From contig JAYKKI010000052.1 in NCBI GenBank assembly GCA_039881145.1, forward strand, positions 15,899,501-15,963,500: a stretch of 64,000 bases of DNA. The letters run 5' to 3'. Both the position numbers and the translations under genes were made by a program. The stretch is from Druceiella hillmani (taxonomy: Eukaryota > Arthropoda > Insecta > Lepidoptera > Hepialidae). Position 1 is the first letter of the stretch. Each line of letters opens with the position of its first letter. Of the stretch, positions 48,860 through 59,239 are shown piece after piece. The notes under the pieces are model-generated. The model saw only the letters and a program-made list of their open reading frames with translations, searched no databases and was not told the DNA's origin.

Positions 48860-49138
48860 TCTTTTTTTAATAGAGTAAATGCTCAGAATGCCTTTCCCTA
48901 ACTCTTATGCGTAACCAGCATCTTCTTCATAAATTTCTTTTTAAACTTCATAAGGCTCTTTCGTTGTTTTTTACCACTTCAGACAGATGGTGTAATGTTT
49001 GTCTAAATTGTTGTTCATTATCATTAGTAATCCATAGACCGTCTCCTTGAAATATCCACATAAAAATAGTCCAATGGGTTGAGGTCTGGAAAACGTGGTG
49101 GCCATACAATTGTAACGCCACGTCCTATCCATTGATTT
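48860..49138 (-). pseudogene. mariner-superfamily transposase C-terminal fragment
   Basis: Starting at 49138 the minus strand reads PNQWIGRG, then IVWPPRFPDLNPLDYFYVDI. This is the block before and around the third catalytic aspartate (usual 'WPPRSPDLNPLDFFLWGYLK'), here with the aspartate kept. After several stops comes RRCWLRIRVRERHSEHLL in a shifted frame near 48890, the conserved C-terminus ('RC...I...G.HFEHLL'). The upstream part is replaced by the BEL/Pao element exactly at 49138/49139. Confidence 0.82.
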
Positions 49139-49191
49139 GGGTAAGTGCATTTAATTGTTCAGTTCCTTGTTGGCAACACGTCACAACCGTA

Positions 49192-50370
49192 ATGGCGCGT
49201 CGTCTCGAAACCGGCCGACGTTCGTTGCAGACGGCAGGACGACGCAGAGAGCGCAATTTATGTCTCGAGATGGACAAAGAACGACTTGAAATGGAGAAAG
49301 AATTACAGAAAAAACGCTTGGAAATGGAACTGGCGAATTTGGAAGCAGAAAAATCGGACGCCCTTTCTTTCGAAGAAGAATATGAACACGTGGGGTGTTG
49401 GCTGGGTAAAGCAGCACCCCATGCATCATCGGCACCAGTAGAAGCACCTGTGAAACCACCGACCGCATCAAACCAGCATCCAATACAACCGGTGGTCTCG
49501 GACATCGATCGCCTGGCTCTTGCAATTGAAAGAGTTGTCATCCACAGAGTTGTCAACAGCGTTGCCATGGCTAGCCGGCTCGCGAGAATTGCCAACATTC
49601 AGCGGTGATCTGCGCGACTGGATCTCGTTCAAAGCTGCATACGAAGAGACAACGGAACTCTGCGGATTTACGACCCGTAAGAATATGGCCCGCCTGCGAA
49701 TGTGTCTAAAAGGGCCAGCAAAGGAAGCCGTTTCCGGCCTCCTTATCAGCGCACTTGATCCGGCACCGATTATGAGTATCCTGGAAAGCTGCTTCGGACA
49801 GCCGGAAGACATCGTGTGCGGAAGACATCGTGTGCGCGGACAACGCGTCGGACCTAAACATGTTTGCGTGCAGAGTCGCCATTTGCGTCGCGATTATAAT
49901 TGCGCTGAAGAATGTCATGTCCGGCCCTCATGAACTTGCTTAAGAAGAAACTAACACTATATCTGCAGCGGACTTGCACCGAGTATGCATACAGCAACGA
50001 GAAAAAGGCCGAGTCACCTCTAGTTGTAATATCGAGAGCCCTGAGGCTGGAAGCTGACAAAGCAATAGCATTTGTACTTCACGATATGCAGATTGCACAG
50101 AAGCATACGTAACCTCCAGCTGACGACTTCACAACACTGTGCCTGAACGACCCTAGCAGCCGCAGTATCGTCAACAGCGACAGTACGCGCAGCAACACTC
50201 CGTTCACACCGCTACACCCACACCAGAAGAAGCACCTCCGGGTTACTCAGTGTGTAGTGGCGAGCATAGAATTGCGCGAGGCCACAATTTTCTACGGAAA
50301 ACCGTAGATGAGCGATCGAACGGGGCCAAGTCCGGACGGTGGTGTTTTAAATGCCTGGAAAGCTGGTATC
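49192..50370 (+). pseudogene. BEL/Pao gag region
   Basis: The likely original start is the ATG at 49192 (MARRLETGRRSLQTAGRRRE), not the upstream ATG at 49132, because the former matches BEL gag N-termini. A charged coiled coil (RLEMEKELQKKRLEMELANL) follows. After a frame change near 49530 comes the DUF1759-like capsid part, with LPTFSGDLRDWISFKAAYEE near 49590-49650 and MARLRMCLKGPAKEAV near 49690. At 49804-49835 a 16-base motif (ggaagacatcgtgtgc) is tandemly duplicated, shifting the frame. Near 50345 a CFKCL remnant marks the zinc knuckle. Gag builds the particle in which the element is copied; this copy is broken. Confidence 0.8.
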
Positions 50371-50439
50371 GTCGTGAGATAGGCAAGGCTTAGCGGTGCA
50401 GCACACATGGATCACCTGAAGGAGCGCAGTCCCATAAGC

Positions 50440-51090
50440 CGACGTCTGTGGCGGCGCAGGTGGCCGTCATCACCAATAAATGGACCGCGATGCAAGGGAA
50501 GGCGTATCTGAAGATCGCGCCGGTAACTCTAACCGGGCCCACTGGAAGCGTCTCGACGTACACCCTGCTCGACGACGGGATGACCGTATCGCTAATTGAC
50601 GCAGCCCTCGCCCGCAGTATCGGGGCAAGTGGACCAAGCGGTACTTTGTATGTGCAGGGATAATGGTAAAATAGTGAAGTGAAAAATAAATGAAACAAAC
50701 AATAGTGAGTGTGATTTCGACAGTCAAACATTTGAACGTATGCAACTAACGAGCCACATCATTGATCAGTCAGAATTGGCTCGTCACGGACATCTTTTCG
50801 ACCTGAGAGAAGTGTTATGTTACGATAACGCCCGGCCATCGTGCTTATCGGGAAGGACTATTGGACACTTCTAGTGACATCAGAAATCCGTCATGGGGGC
50901 AGAAACGCGCCACCTCGAACACGAAGCTAGGTCGGGTACTTCATGGATATGCACTGAACGTCAATCGAGATATGTATTCCGTGAAACACGCCGCCGCTGA
51001 CCATGAGTTATATGATTTTGTGCACACCCACTTCAGCCTGGAAGCGTTAGGGATCGCCCAGAACGAGCGCGCTCACCCAGCAAACGAACG
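50440..51090 (+). pseudogene. BEL/Pao aspartic protease region
   Basis: The frame 50448-50663 contains YTLLDDGMTVSLIDAALARS, the DUF1758-type retropepsin active-site region (a DDG in place of the usual D-S/T-G is typical of BEL elements). It ends at an early stop near 50661. Further protease-region remnants (SEIRHGGRNAP near 50880, GYFMDMH near 50940) continue in other frames before the reverse-transcriptase part. It would normally process the polyprotein. Confidence 0.75.
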
Positions 51091-51169
51091 AGCGTAGCAT
51101 CCCCTGAACAACGCCACCAGGTGAAGCTAAGACGCATGGGAGACCGGGCTACTCTGACGGAAGGATGTA

Positions 51170-51762
51170 GTCGTTTTGCCCAATTTGCATGAGAACGCTG
51201 CACGGAAGTTTCCGTCAATCGATAGAAAAATGAACGCAGATCCTAAATTCACTCTTGGATACACCACGGAGATCGCAAATCTCCTCCGTAAGGGCTACGC
51301 CACGAAGATTGACCAGCTCACTGAGTCACCGCGGACTTGGTACCTTCCCGATTTTGCATTAAGAAACCCGAATAAGCCAGCCAAAATGCGGCTAGTGTTC
51401 GATGCAGCTGTACAAGTAGAAAATGTGTTACTCAACGACACACACTCTCCAGACCCGATCTTAAGGAAATGTTCCTCCGAATAAAGATACGGCGCAGCAC
51501 TTCTTGTGGAGTGGATCCAACCACACCGCCCGACCCGACGTCTACGAGATGCGGTCGATGATCTTCGGCATCACATCGTCACCGTGCTCCGCATTTTACA
51601 TAAAAACAAACATTTAAAAGGACACGCCGACGAGTATCCGGAGGCTGCGGAAGCTGTAGTACGCAAACACTACATGGACGATTACCTTGAGAGCCTAAGT
51701 AGCGTAAAAGATGCAATTCGCATGATACGCGACATGACTGAAGTACGTCGACGCAGTGCATT

Positions 51763-51763
<1 letters not shown>
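51170..51763 (+). pseudogene. BEL/Pao reverse transcriptase, internally deleted
   Basis: TWYLPDFALRNPNKPAKMRL then VFDAA at 51325-51405 is the RT entry region. MFLRIKI near 51465 and a QHFLWSG piece near 51500 are out of order, with a gap of a few dozen residues between RT blocks. MIFGITSSPCSAFYIKNKH spans 51560-51610. HYMDDYLESL near 51670-51695 is the YMDD catalytic box, present. The RT frame then runs into a (TA)n tract at 51764. Role: copies element RNA to DNA. Deletion and frame breaks make it inactive. Confidence 0.85.
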
Positions 51764-51819
<56 letters not shown>

Positions 51820-51836
51820 TATATATATATATATAT

Positions 51837-51867
<31 letters not shown>
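51764..51867. repeat. (TA)n microsatellite inside the RT gene
   Basis: About 104 bases of TA repeats with two 'ggtata' interruptions sit between the YMDD-containing RT block and the RNase H region. The Y/I-rich frame ends produced by it are artefacts. Confidence 0.96.
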
Positions 51868-52019
51868 ACTATAACTGGGCAAGCAATAACAGGAAAATGA
51901 TCTACACTGTCAAACCTGCAGACCGTGCCAGAGGATTCGTTAGTCTAGGCGAGTATGAGCCACGCCAACTCTAAACCTATGCGGGACCCGGCTACTGACA
52001 TTCTAAGCTGCATTAAACC

Positions 52020-52720
52020 TGAACCAAATGCCAAAAGATGTCGCCGCTGGAACGAAGAAGCCGACTAAGCGACAGATGCTGAGCCTTATCATATTAGTTT
52101 TCGATCCACAAGGCCTTCTAGAGTCCATTATCGTACGGTCTAAGATACTACTGCCAGAGGTCTGGCGCAGCTCTATTGGCTGGTAAAAAAAGTTACAAGA
52201 ACAGCAGCAAGAAAAATGGAGCACCTGTCTGCGAGAACTTCACGCGTTATCCGATTTTCGTGTTCCGCGGTGCTACAACATGCGTGACGCAGACACCTCC
52301 ACCATCGAACTACACACATTCTTCGACGCCGGTAAGAAGATGTACGTCACCGTATCGTACTTCGTGTACTCCCACCCTGACGGTAAGGCACACGCGACCA
52401 TGGTGGCCAGCAAGACACGTGTGGTACCGTTGAAACCGATGTCCATGCCAAGAATGAAGCTGCAAGCCGCTCTCATCGGCAGCTGACTAGCCGACACGAT
52501 CGAAAAGAAGCACGAGATAAAGCCTGACAGGAGAATGTTCTGGAAGGACTCTAAAACGACATTAGACTAGATCCGGTCTGACCCGATAATTTACAAAACA
52601 TTCGCGGCTCACCGACTAGGTGAGATTGAAGACCTTACAGCTGTGCATGAGTGGCGTTAGGTGCCCATAGAAGAAAACGTGGCGGACGATGCCACTCGAG
52701 ACACTGCTTTATATCATCTG
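52020..52720 (+). pseudogene. BEL/Pao connection and RNase H-like region
   Basis: Broken frames give TKRQMLSLIILVFDPQGLLE near 52065 (the 'TKR..LS.IA.IFDPLG' connection motif) and WSTCLRELHALSDFRVPR near 52215. Then ASKTRVVPLKPMSMPRMKLQ spans 52410-52465 (usual 'SKTKVAPLK..SIPRLEL'). YKTFAAHRLGEIEDLTAVHE and IEENVADDATRD follow near 52595-52700. Order and spacing fit BEL pol between RT and integrase. Confidence 0.8.
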
Positions 52721-53009
52721 ATAACCGCTGAGTGACGGGACCCGAATTCCTGGACCGACTGTAGGACTGGCCGGCCGAACAAACCGAACCAACGACAACC
52801 AACGAGGAGCGCTGAGTCGAATTCGTGGTGGCACAGACCGTACGCCAGCGACCGAGCTTGCCCTAACTTTCGTGTATCTCGTCTTTCTTGTCACTCATCC
52901 GCAGTACAGCGTACTTCTTGCTCTTTATTGAGTGAATTTAAGGAAAAAACAAGACAACACTGATTGTCCTTTGTCTCCTAAGCCCCATACTCGACGAGAA
53001 GGAGCTGAC

Positions 53010-53600
53010 GCCGCGGAGGGAATTGACCGCGCCACGACTAAGCCGTTCGAACGGCCGACAACCCTACACACGCCTATTGGTATTTCACCATCACAGGCTA
53101 TCGAGATACGCTAGCAAGGAAACTTTGATAAATGAGCTACTACAGCGTTACTGTGTTACTGCATTACGACCCACAGTGAGACGCGTCGCGCACGAATACC
53201 AGTTGTATCGTGTCCACAGAACCCGCCTGCAATCACCACCGATGGCGAACCTACAAACCGCAAGGATGGCAAATCATCAGCGCCTGTTCACCTTCTGCCG
53301 CCTGGATTACTTTAGACCAACAAAAGTCACGACCCGGCGCCGCCGTGAAAAATGCTACGGAGTGCTGTTTACCTGCCTCACCACGCGCTTCAGCTTACTT
53401 GGAGCTAGACGCCAGCCTGACGACCGTCTCCGCCATCACGGCCATCCGCCGAATAATGGTCCGACGAAGCTTTCCCATGTCGTTGTTCTCGGATAACGGA
53501 ACGAACTTACGCAGGGCGGACAACGAATTACGTCGGGCACTCGCGGACATGGAACATCACCACATCACAGTAGCGAAGCCCTGACACCGAACCATTTTCT
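53010..53600 (+). pseudogene. BEL/Pao integrase
   Basis: ELLQRYCVTALRPTVRRVAH at 53137-53196 lies in the N-terminal zinc-binding region, whose cysteines are largely replaced. The frame around 53250-53400 has ANHQRLFTFCRLDYF with the first catalytic aspartate. After a frame change, SDNGTNLRRADNELRRAL at 53490-53545 contains the second aspartate. The part that should hold the catalytic glutamate is not recognisable. Integrase would insert element DNA into the genome. Confidence 0.82.
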
Positions 53601-53639
53601 GTTGGGGTCCTCATCCGGTGTTGCGGTACCTAGCAAATT

Positions 53640-53990
53640 CACAAACTACGATTGGCAAAAAACAATGGAGTACGGAACAACTTTTGGAACCGCTGGGTGC
53701 GCGAATACCTGCCAACTTTGCTACCGCGACGAATCAAGCACGGAGAACGGGACCTGCGAGTTGGAACCATCATACTGGTGGTTGACAACATGCTATCCCG
53801 AATACTTGGCCTCGAGGCTAAATCAAGGCTATGTTTCCGGGGAAGGACGAACGAGTACGCGTGGTGGAGGTCTACACCAGGGGTACAACGCTCCAACGCT
53901 TAGCTGTGAAGATCGTGGCGCTGCCGATGAGACAGGAGGGTGCAGAAAAGCCGCTTTTCCGCACAGAGGAGGGGAATGTTGACTTGACGC
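53640..53990 (+). pseudogene. BEL/Pao C-terminal DUF5641-type domain
   Basis: FWNRWVREYLPTLLPRRIKH near 53680-53740, DLRVGTIILVVDNMLSR near 53755 and, in another frame, FPGKDERVRVVEVYTRG near 53835-53885 match the terminal domain following BEL integrases. The polyprotein would end at about 53985 (usual 'GG.NV' end). Two frame changes are evident. Confidence 0.82.
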
Positions 53991-54300
53991 TTGAACTTGA
54001 CGTTCATCAACATTTCTAAGACTTGAAAGAAAAAAAACACTGATTGCAATAGCGTTCGCAATTAGGGCAGCGCTCGCGAAACCTACATGCTGCTTGTCGA
54101 GCTTTCCCATCACATAGCCCGTAAATGAATACAATACATACGCAAGTCACTAAAGAAACGAAGCTGTTGAGAGAAGGGCTAAAGGCGGCTTGACGGCCGA
54201 GAACAATAAAAAGACCATACGAGTGAGAAAGAGATAAAGAAACAATTCTGATAAGCGGTTGTTTTGATCGTAAGCATTTCTGGGAATGCGAACTTATTTC
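53978..54300 (+). repeat. possible BEL/Pao 3' LTR
   Basis: BEL LTRs typically start TGT just after the last codons. TGTTGACTTGACGC begins at 53978. The segment contains 'acaataaaaagacc' that could serve as a polyadenylation area. With no 5' LTR to compare, its right boundary cannot be fixed. Confidence 0.35.
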
Positions 54301-54771
54301 AATAAAACTAGAATTTTCCGTATGTTTGCAGAATTAATTGTAATAATATTACCTTTTTGGAATCTATTTGAATTGTAAATGTTTCTGAAATAAAGTTCCA
54401 CAAGGTTGCCATACATTTTTTTCCACTAGCATTGATCAAAAATCACTATTCATGTTTTTTAATTGAAAAAATGCACATATTTCAGCATTTAATTATTATG
54501 TTGCCAATAATAACGAATGAATAACATTTTAATTAGGAAGACGAATGTTCTCTTAAAGATTTTGAATAATAAAAGAGCCGAAATATTAATAATACCTAAT
54601 AATTTTTTTTTTGTTTCATGCGCAGTAACAAACATTTAAAAAAAATTTAAAAATCATGTCTTTCAAACTATTAGACCTAGGATAATAAAATTTATTAGTT
54701 TCGTATGTGTAATAACTCCCTCTATCACCAACTTTTCGTTGGTCCACTCCTTACGGGACACTCTGTATATT

Positions 54772-55985
54772 ATCTCTTTAGTGAAATCATGCAACGCTTG
54801 GTGTGCTTTACAGTACGATTACAGTACGATTAACCAGTACGATTAACCCTAACGTTGAAATAGTATATCTCTAGAACGGGTTATTTTATACTTTATAAGC
54901 AGGCTTGTTGTACCAATTAAATAGCATTGTACTTTTTAAGGAAGTATATTAAGTGGTATTATGATAGTGAAAAGAAATACCGGATAAGGAAATATGATTA
55001 GTATCTATTGAAAGTGTTATGCTAGACTAGAATACAAACACAATAAACAGTTTATGAAATTAGGGAAGCGAGTCTAGGCAATAGTCTCATTGCGGATCTT
55101 TCGTAACTCTCTATTCCGGTCTAGACAGACATTAACGAAGATTACGTAAGGCGTCTTCTCTTGAAACTTATATCAATACACCTAACTTTTCCAATCCTTA
55201 AATCTGTTTTAAATATATTTCCTGAATATATTTTTTAAGTTTTTTATCTTAAGAGCTCGGTTTTTCCAGCACAGAAAATGTTACAGAAATCATTTATTTT
55301 ATGCCTGTTTTGGAGAATGGAGATGGAAAAAAGAGACAGATTGAACTCTACCTTATCAAAAATGATTTTCCATCTTTTATCTGACTCCATCAAGGCCGAA
55401 AAAAGAGTTATGATTTAAGCAGTCTATTGGTATGCGGATATCGATGTTCTACTCTAGGATTCAATGTACTGGACCTATTACAAGAAATAAGATGTCGTTG
55501 GATTCGTCCTAATATTACCTAATCCATGGCTGACCGCTATATTTTCTGGGATAATTTAACAATTGTATTTTAACCATTTCAAAATTGATATCAAATTAAA
55601 GATCTGAATGAGAAAATTACAATGTTAATTATTATATACTCCTGAAAATCGCTAGTCACTCTTAAATGAAAAAAAATAAATAAATCTATGTACCTACTAT
55701 GTGACTCGCATTTACTTTTAGTGAATAAATAATCGTGAAAATTCCCATTAATATATTTTCCTATTACCCGACTACGGTGAAGCCAATAGCTTCCTTTTTG
55801 CTTCGCCATAGTGATTTTAATGATGGTAATGATTTTAATGCTATGTGTAATAAACAAAAAATTGAGGCGGATAATGAGACTATTGGTTTTCTGAAGAAAA
55901 TGTGTAGTAATTATCATCAATTATTACGTAATAGTTATCTACAACTCCTGGCATTAAGGGTGCAAGTTAACCGATATAATTTTAA
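54772..55985. other. no gene recognised
   Basis: A small triplication of 'cagtacgatta' lies at 54811-54845. A 126-codon plus-strand frame (55735-56115) and a 109-codon minus-strand frame overlap. The former runs into the tandem array and has no recognisable domain, so neither is called a gene. Confidence 0.35.
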
Positions 55986-55989
55986 CCTG

Positions 55990-57420
55990 CTTACAAAGTT
56001 TTACCGGACGAAAGCTTTTGCACAGACACGATGTAATTATGAGAGTTCGTTGTTTCACTGCAGAACTCTACAAAATTGTAAATTTGCCATGACGAGTGAA
56101 ATTGCTTTTATTTAAAGCATCTGCCTGCAAAGAGTTAGTAAGTTGGGTTGGACAAACATGACAAAATTACAATTTTTTGCTACTTTACGAAACCAAAAAA
56201 AATACGAATTTATCATCACATTTGGTTTGTCTTCACACATCAAAATTGGATTTCTTTAAAGCATCTGCAAGCAAAGATTTAGCATAATGGATGGTAAACT
56301 AAGATCTATGACGCCGTTGGATAGACACGACAAAATAATAATGTTTTTTTGCTTAACTTCGAAACCCAAAAAAATTAGGAATTTATCATCACATACAAAG
56401 TTGTCCTTGTTTAAGGCTTTCACTGCAATGCGTTAGGTCGATATGATTTTAGTCTACCAAACTAAAATCTGTGAAACTGTTGGACACACACGGCACCATT
56501 ATATATACGGTTTTTTGTTTAACTATGAAAACTAAAAGTTTCTGTTTAAAGTATTTGCTGCAATGTATTAGCATGATAGATGGTAAACTAAAATCTGTGA
56601 AACTGTTGGACTGACACGGCAAAATTATAAGGGTTTTTTGTTTAACTACGAAACTTAAAAAAATTCGAATTTATCAGCACATGCGAAATTGCTCTTGTTT
56701 AAAGCATTTGCTGCAATGTGTTATCACGACAGGTCGTAAACTAAAATCTATGAAACTGTTGGACAGACGCTACAGCATTATAACGGTTTTTTGTTTAAAC
56801 ACGAAACTTAAAAAAATCACGACTTTATCATGACATATGAAATTGCTCTTGTTTAAAGCATTTGCTGCAATGTGTTAGCACGACAGGTTGTAAACTAAAA
56901 TCTATGAAACTGTTGGACAGACGCTACAGCATTATAACGGTTTTTTGTTTAAACACGAAACTTAAAAAAATCACGACTTTATCATGACATGTGGAATTGC
57001 TCTTGTTTAAAGCATTTGCTGGAATGTGTTAGCACGATTTATTTACGTACTTTAATGTATCTAATTGATACATGCGGCGAACTTATTGCTACGAAAGCAG
57101 TCTCTTACAGTCAACCAGAACACCAGCCCAGCCCTGCTCGAAGAGCGGCCGGAATCGAACCGGAATCGAACGATTTATTATTTGTCACATGAAAATTCTT
57201 CTTATTTAAAGCATCTCCTTGCAAAATGTTGGCAGGATAAGTGGCAAACTATAAGATCTGTGGAGTTATTGGACAGACAATACAAAATTGTAAGTGGTCT
57301 GTGTTTCTCGACACAACTCTACAAAATTACGAATTTATTATTTGTCATATGAAAACTTTTCTTATTTAAAGCATTTGCTTGCGAAATTTTGACACGATAG
57401 GTAGTAAATTTATATATAAT
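55990..57420 (+). repeat. degenerate ~154-bp tandem array, about 9 copies
   Basis: The motif 'taaagcatttgctgcaatgt' recurs near 56113, 56258, 56405, 56548, 56701, 56855, 57009, 57208 and 57370. It is followed by 'aaactaaaatctatgaaact', 'gttggacagac' and 'ggttttttgttt..cacgaaactta'. Central copies (56548-57009) are similar and regularly spaced at 153-154. Outer copies are diverged. A SINE fragment lengthens the interval after 57009. Confidence 0.9.
57038..57180 (-). mobile_element. tRNA-derived SINE, 5'-truncated copy
   Basis: The plus strand runs from 'tatttacgtactttaatgta' through 'tctaattgatacatgcggcg' and 'ccagccctgctcgaagagcg' to 'ggaatcgaacc', the reverse complement of a Pol III B box (ggttcgattcc). 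The tRNA-like 5' part with the A box is missing. It lies inside a ~154-bp array unit. Confidence 0.75.
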
Positions 57421-58185
57421 ATATATGATATATTTTTATTCAGCACCACATACTTGCTTGGATTAAATTATTCCAGAAATTAATTAATGAAAACATTATT
57501 TTACAGCAACGCCTCAATAAGTCAAACACTTTATGACTTGCAAGCACTGACTTACCTTTATTATTACGAAACCGACAATTTCACTGAAGAGAATTGTTAG
57601 ATTCACAAACGTGATAAGTCAGTTTTGAATCATTCCATTGCACCAGTCACGGGCCAATTAAATAGTTATATAACGAAACTGCGAGATTGCAACGTAAAAC
57701 CCGCGTTGTAATGCCGATAGCGACTCGTCAAAAAAAATTGATTATCCAATAAAACCACGCGTCTTACTGTCTTTACAAACTTCAGGCACGATAATGTATA
57801 CAGGCTTGTGATATACATCTACTTTTTGCTTCAGTGCAAATAATACCCTTACTCAATTTTATGGAACAGGTTTCAAACTTGTTTACTTAGTGTGAACAAA
57901 GTGTTGAGACTGGAACTCTACAGAAATTCTCTGGAAGAGATATTACCTTTATTCTACAAAAAAGTAGCACTTCTGAAGTCACTATTCAGAAACCTTGTAT
58001 TCCGTATAACACAGACAACTGGCAATATAATCAGACGACTGGCTAAACACTGGCAGTGAATCGGTGAAAAGTCGGCCACTGACCTCATCCGTAGAAGTAG
58101 GCAGTTGTCGGCCGCCAACTTACCAGCTACAAAAGTGGTAAGCTTATGTCGTGAGTTATATAGAAACTATTTAATAGGAGTAGTA
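57421..58185. other. no gene seen
   Basis: AT-rich DNA with mild dispersed-repeat character. Nothing was recognised. Confidence 0.35.
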
Positions 58186-58189
58186 TATT

Positions 58190-58228
58190 TGTAACATATG
58201 GAACATTACGAGTGTTCCATATGTTACA
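58190..58228. repeat. perfect inverted repeat, 16-bp arms, 7-base loop
   Basis: Arms 58190-58205 and 58213-58228 (tgtaacatatggaaca / tgttccatatgttaca) are exact reverse complements. Confidence 0.95.
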
Positions 58229-58354
58229 GAAATTTAAACATTTAAGTGTTCATAATATTTCCAGTAAAATATTTAGTGTTGTCAAGATTTTGCATTTTTT
58301 TTTCTTTAAAATTCTAAATGTCGGGCATATTGTTTTATATTTCTCGTAATTTTT

Positions 58355-58575
58355 AAACATTTATTTATTTGTTTATGTACTTTAATATATCTAATTGATA
58401 CACATGGAGGACTGATTACTACAAGAGCAATATATTACGGCCAACCAAAACAACAGTCCAGCCCCGCTTGAAAAACAAGCAGGAATCGAACCAGATCCCC
58501 GCAGTGAACCGCGCAGTCAAAGGCCGTATACCTTGTGATCGACTGAACACATCACGGCAACGGCGCCTTTACCTT
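58355..58575 (-). mobile_element. tRNA-derived SINE, most complete copy
   Basis: Read on the minus strand: a tRNA-like head 'gccgttgccgtgatgtgttc', 'agtcgatcacaaggtatacg', then ggttcgattcc (B box, seen as ggaatcgaacc near 58481). A shared body follows ('ggggctggactgttgttttg', 'gtatcaattagatatatta') and a (AAAT)n-type tail at the low-coordinate end. It shares the whole body with 57038-57180 and 60750-60960. Such elements are transcribed by Pol III and moved by LINE proteins. Its AATA-rich tail resembles that of the LINE at 36662. Confidence 0.82.
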
Positions 58576-58579
58576 TTTA

Positions 58580-58915
58580 TCTATTAATTTCAAAATGTTT
58601 TGATTATATATTGGGTGTGAAAATGTTTGTAATTAAATGAGTTATAAAAACTTTGATATAAAAAGTTCCACTTCCAGCAAATGAGTGTCGCATATATTTT
58701 AAATATTTAATGTACAAAAAGAAGTGTACAAGCTGAAATTGAACTAAAAATGGACATAGAAAATCTTAAGAATTATCTCTTATACGACACTTGTCCCAGT
58801 TAAAGAAAATATTTTTTTTCGACTCACCCCATTTTTGAACAGCCCAGCAAGCCTTTTAAACCGCCCGGAAAAATAATCTTAAAATTTTGACACATGTGGG
58901 CAAGCAATTTTGGTG
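58580..58915. other. no gene seen
   Basis: AT-rich spacer between SINE and minisatellite. Confidence 0.4.
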
Positions 58916-58921
58916 ACTAAA

Positions 58922-59232
58922 TCAAATTTCTAGTCGATGCGAAATCAGCTGTGACATGCAAATAGATAAATTTCAAGTCGATGCGAAGTCAGCTGTGACA
59001 TGCAAATAGACAAATTTCTAGTCGATGTGAAATCAGCTGTGACATGAAGATAGACAAATTGCTAGTCGATGCGAAATTAGCTGTGACATGCAAATAGACA
59101 AATTTCTAGTCGATGCGAAATCAGCTGCGACATGCAAATAAACAAATTTCTAGTCGATGCGAAATTAGCTGTGACGTGCAAATAGACAAATTTCTAGTCG
59201 ATGCGAAATCAGCTGTGACATGCAAATAGAGC
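58922..59232. repeat. 44-bp minisatellite, 7 copies
   Basis: The motif aatttctagtcgatgcgaaa recurs with 'gtcgatg' at 58933, 58977, 59021, 59065, 59109, 59153 and 59197. Each unit includes tcagctgtgacatgcaaata. A few substitutions distinguish copies. Confidence 0.95.
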
Positions 59233-59239
59233 CCAATTA

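Larger units (their letters stand above)
49139..54300 (+). mobile_element. BEL/Pao LTR retrotransposon, decayed and 5'-truncated
   Basis: Domains appear in the standard BEL/Pao order on the plus strand: gag with coiled coil and DUF1759-type domain, a zinc-knuckle remnant, aspartic protease (DUF1758-type), reverse transcriptase, RNase H-like region, integrase with zinc-binding, core and C-terminal DUF5641-type domains. A TGTTGAC start at about 53978 just after the last codons could be the beginning of a 3' LTR. No 5' LTR or primer-binding site is present; mariner coding sequence abuts the gag region directly. It is much less AT-rich than its surroundings, so it stands out by composition. Frameshifts, stops, internal deletions and a (TA)n tract inactivate it. 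Confidence 0.85.
48470..54771 (-). mobile_element. mariner-superfamily transposon with ~280-bp inverted repeats, split by a BEL/Pao element
   Basis: 48480-48755 is the inverted counterpart of 54369-54660. Anchors include ttgttattgcgcatga / tcatgcgcagtaacaa, 'aagagaatattcgtcttcct' / 'aggaagacgaatgttctctt' and 'acaaccttgtggaacctta' / 'taaagttccacaaggttgcc'. The right end continues outward to 'cttacgggacactctgtata' at 54752-54771; the left outer end is diverged. A transposase C-terminus lies on the minus strand at 48860-49138, and the middle (49139 to about 54300) is a BEL/Pao element. The N-terminal two thirds of the transposase were not found on the right side, so the insertion was accompanied by a deletion. 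Confidence 0.8.

Noticed and set aside
49125..49598. 157-codon minus-strand frame opposite the gag region, and other long minus-strand frames through 54134
   Set aside because: Shadow frames. The plus-strand frames match BEL/Pao domains in order.
55735..56115. 126-codon plus-strand open frame
   Set aside because: Its second half enters the ~154-bp tandem array. No recognisable domain or conserved pattern.
58481..58500. tRNA gene suggested by the ggttcgattcc B box
   Set aside because: The surrounding sequence does not fold into a full tRNA cloverleaf in the usual spacing, and the body and tail recur in two other copies, so it is a SINE.
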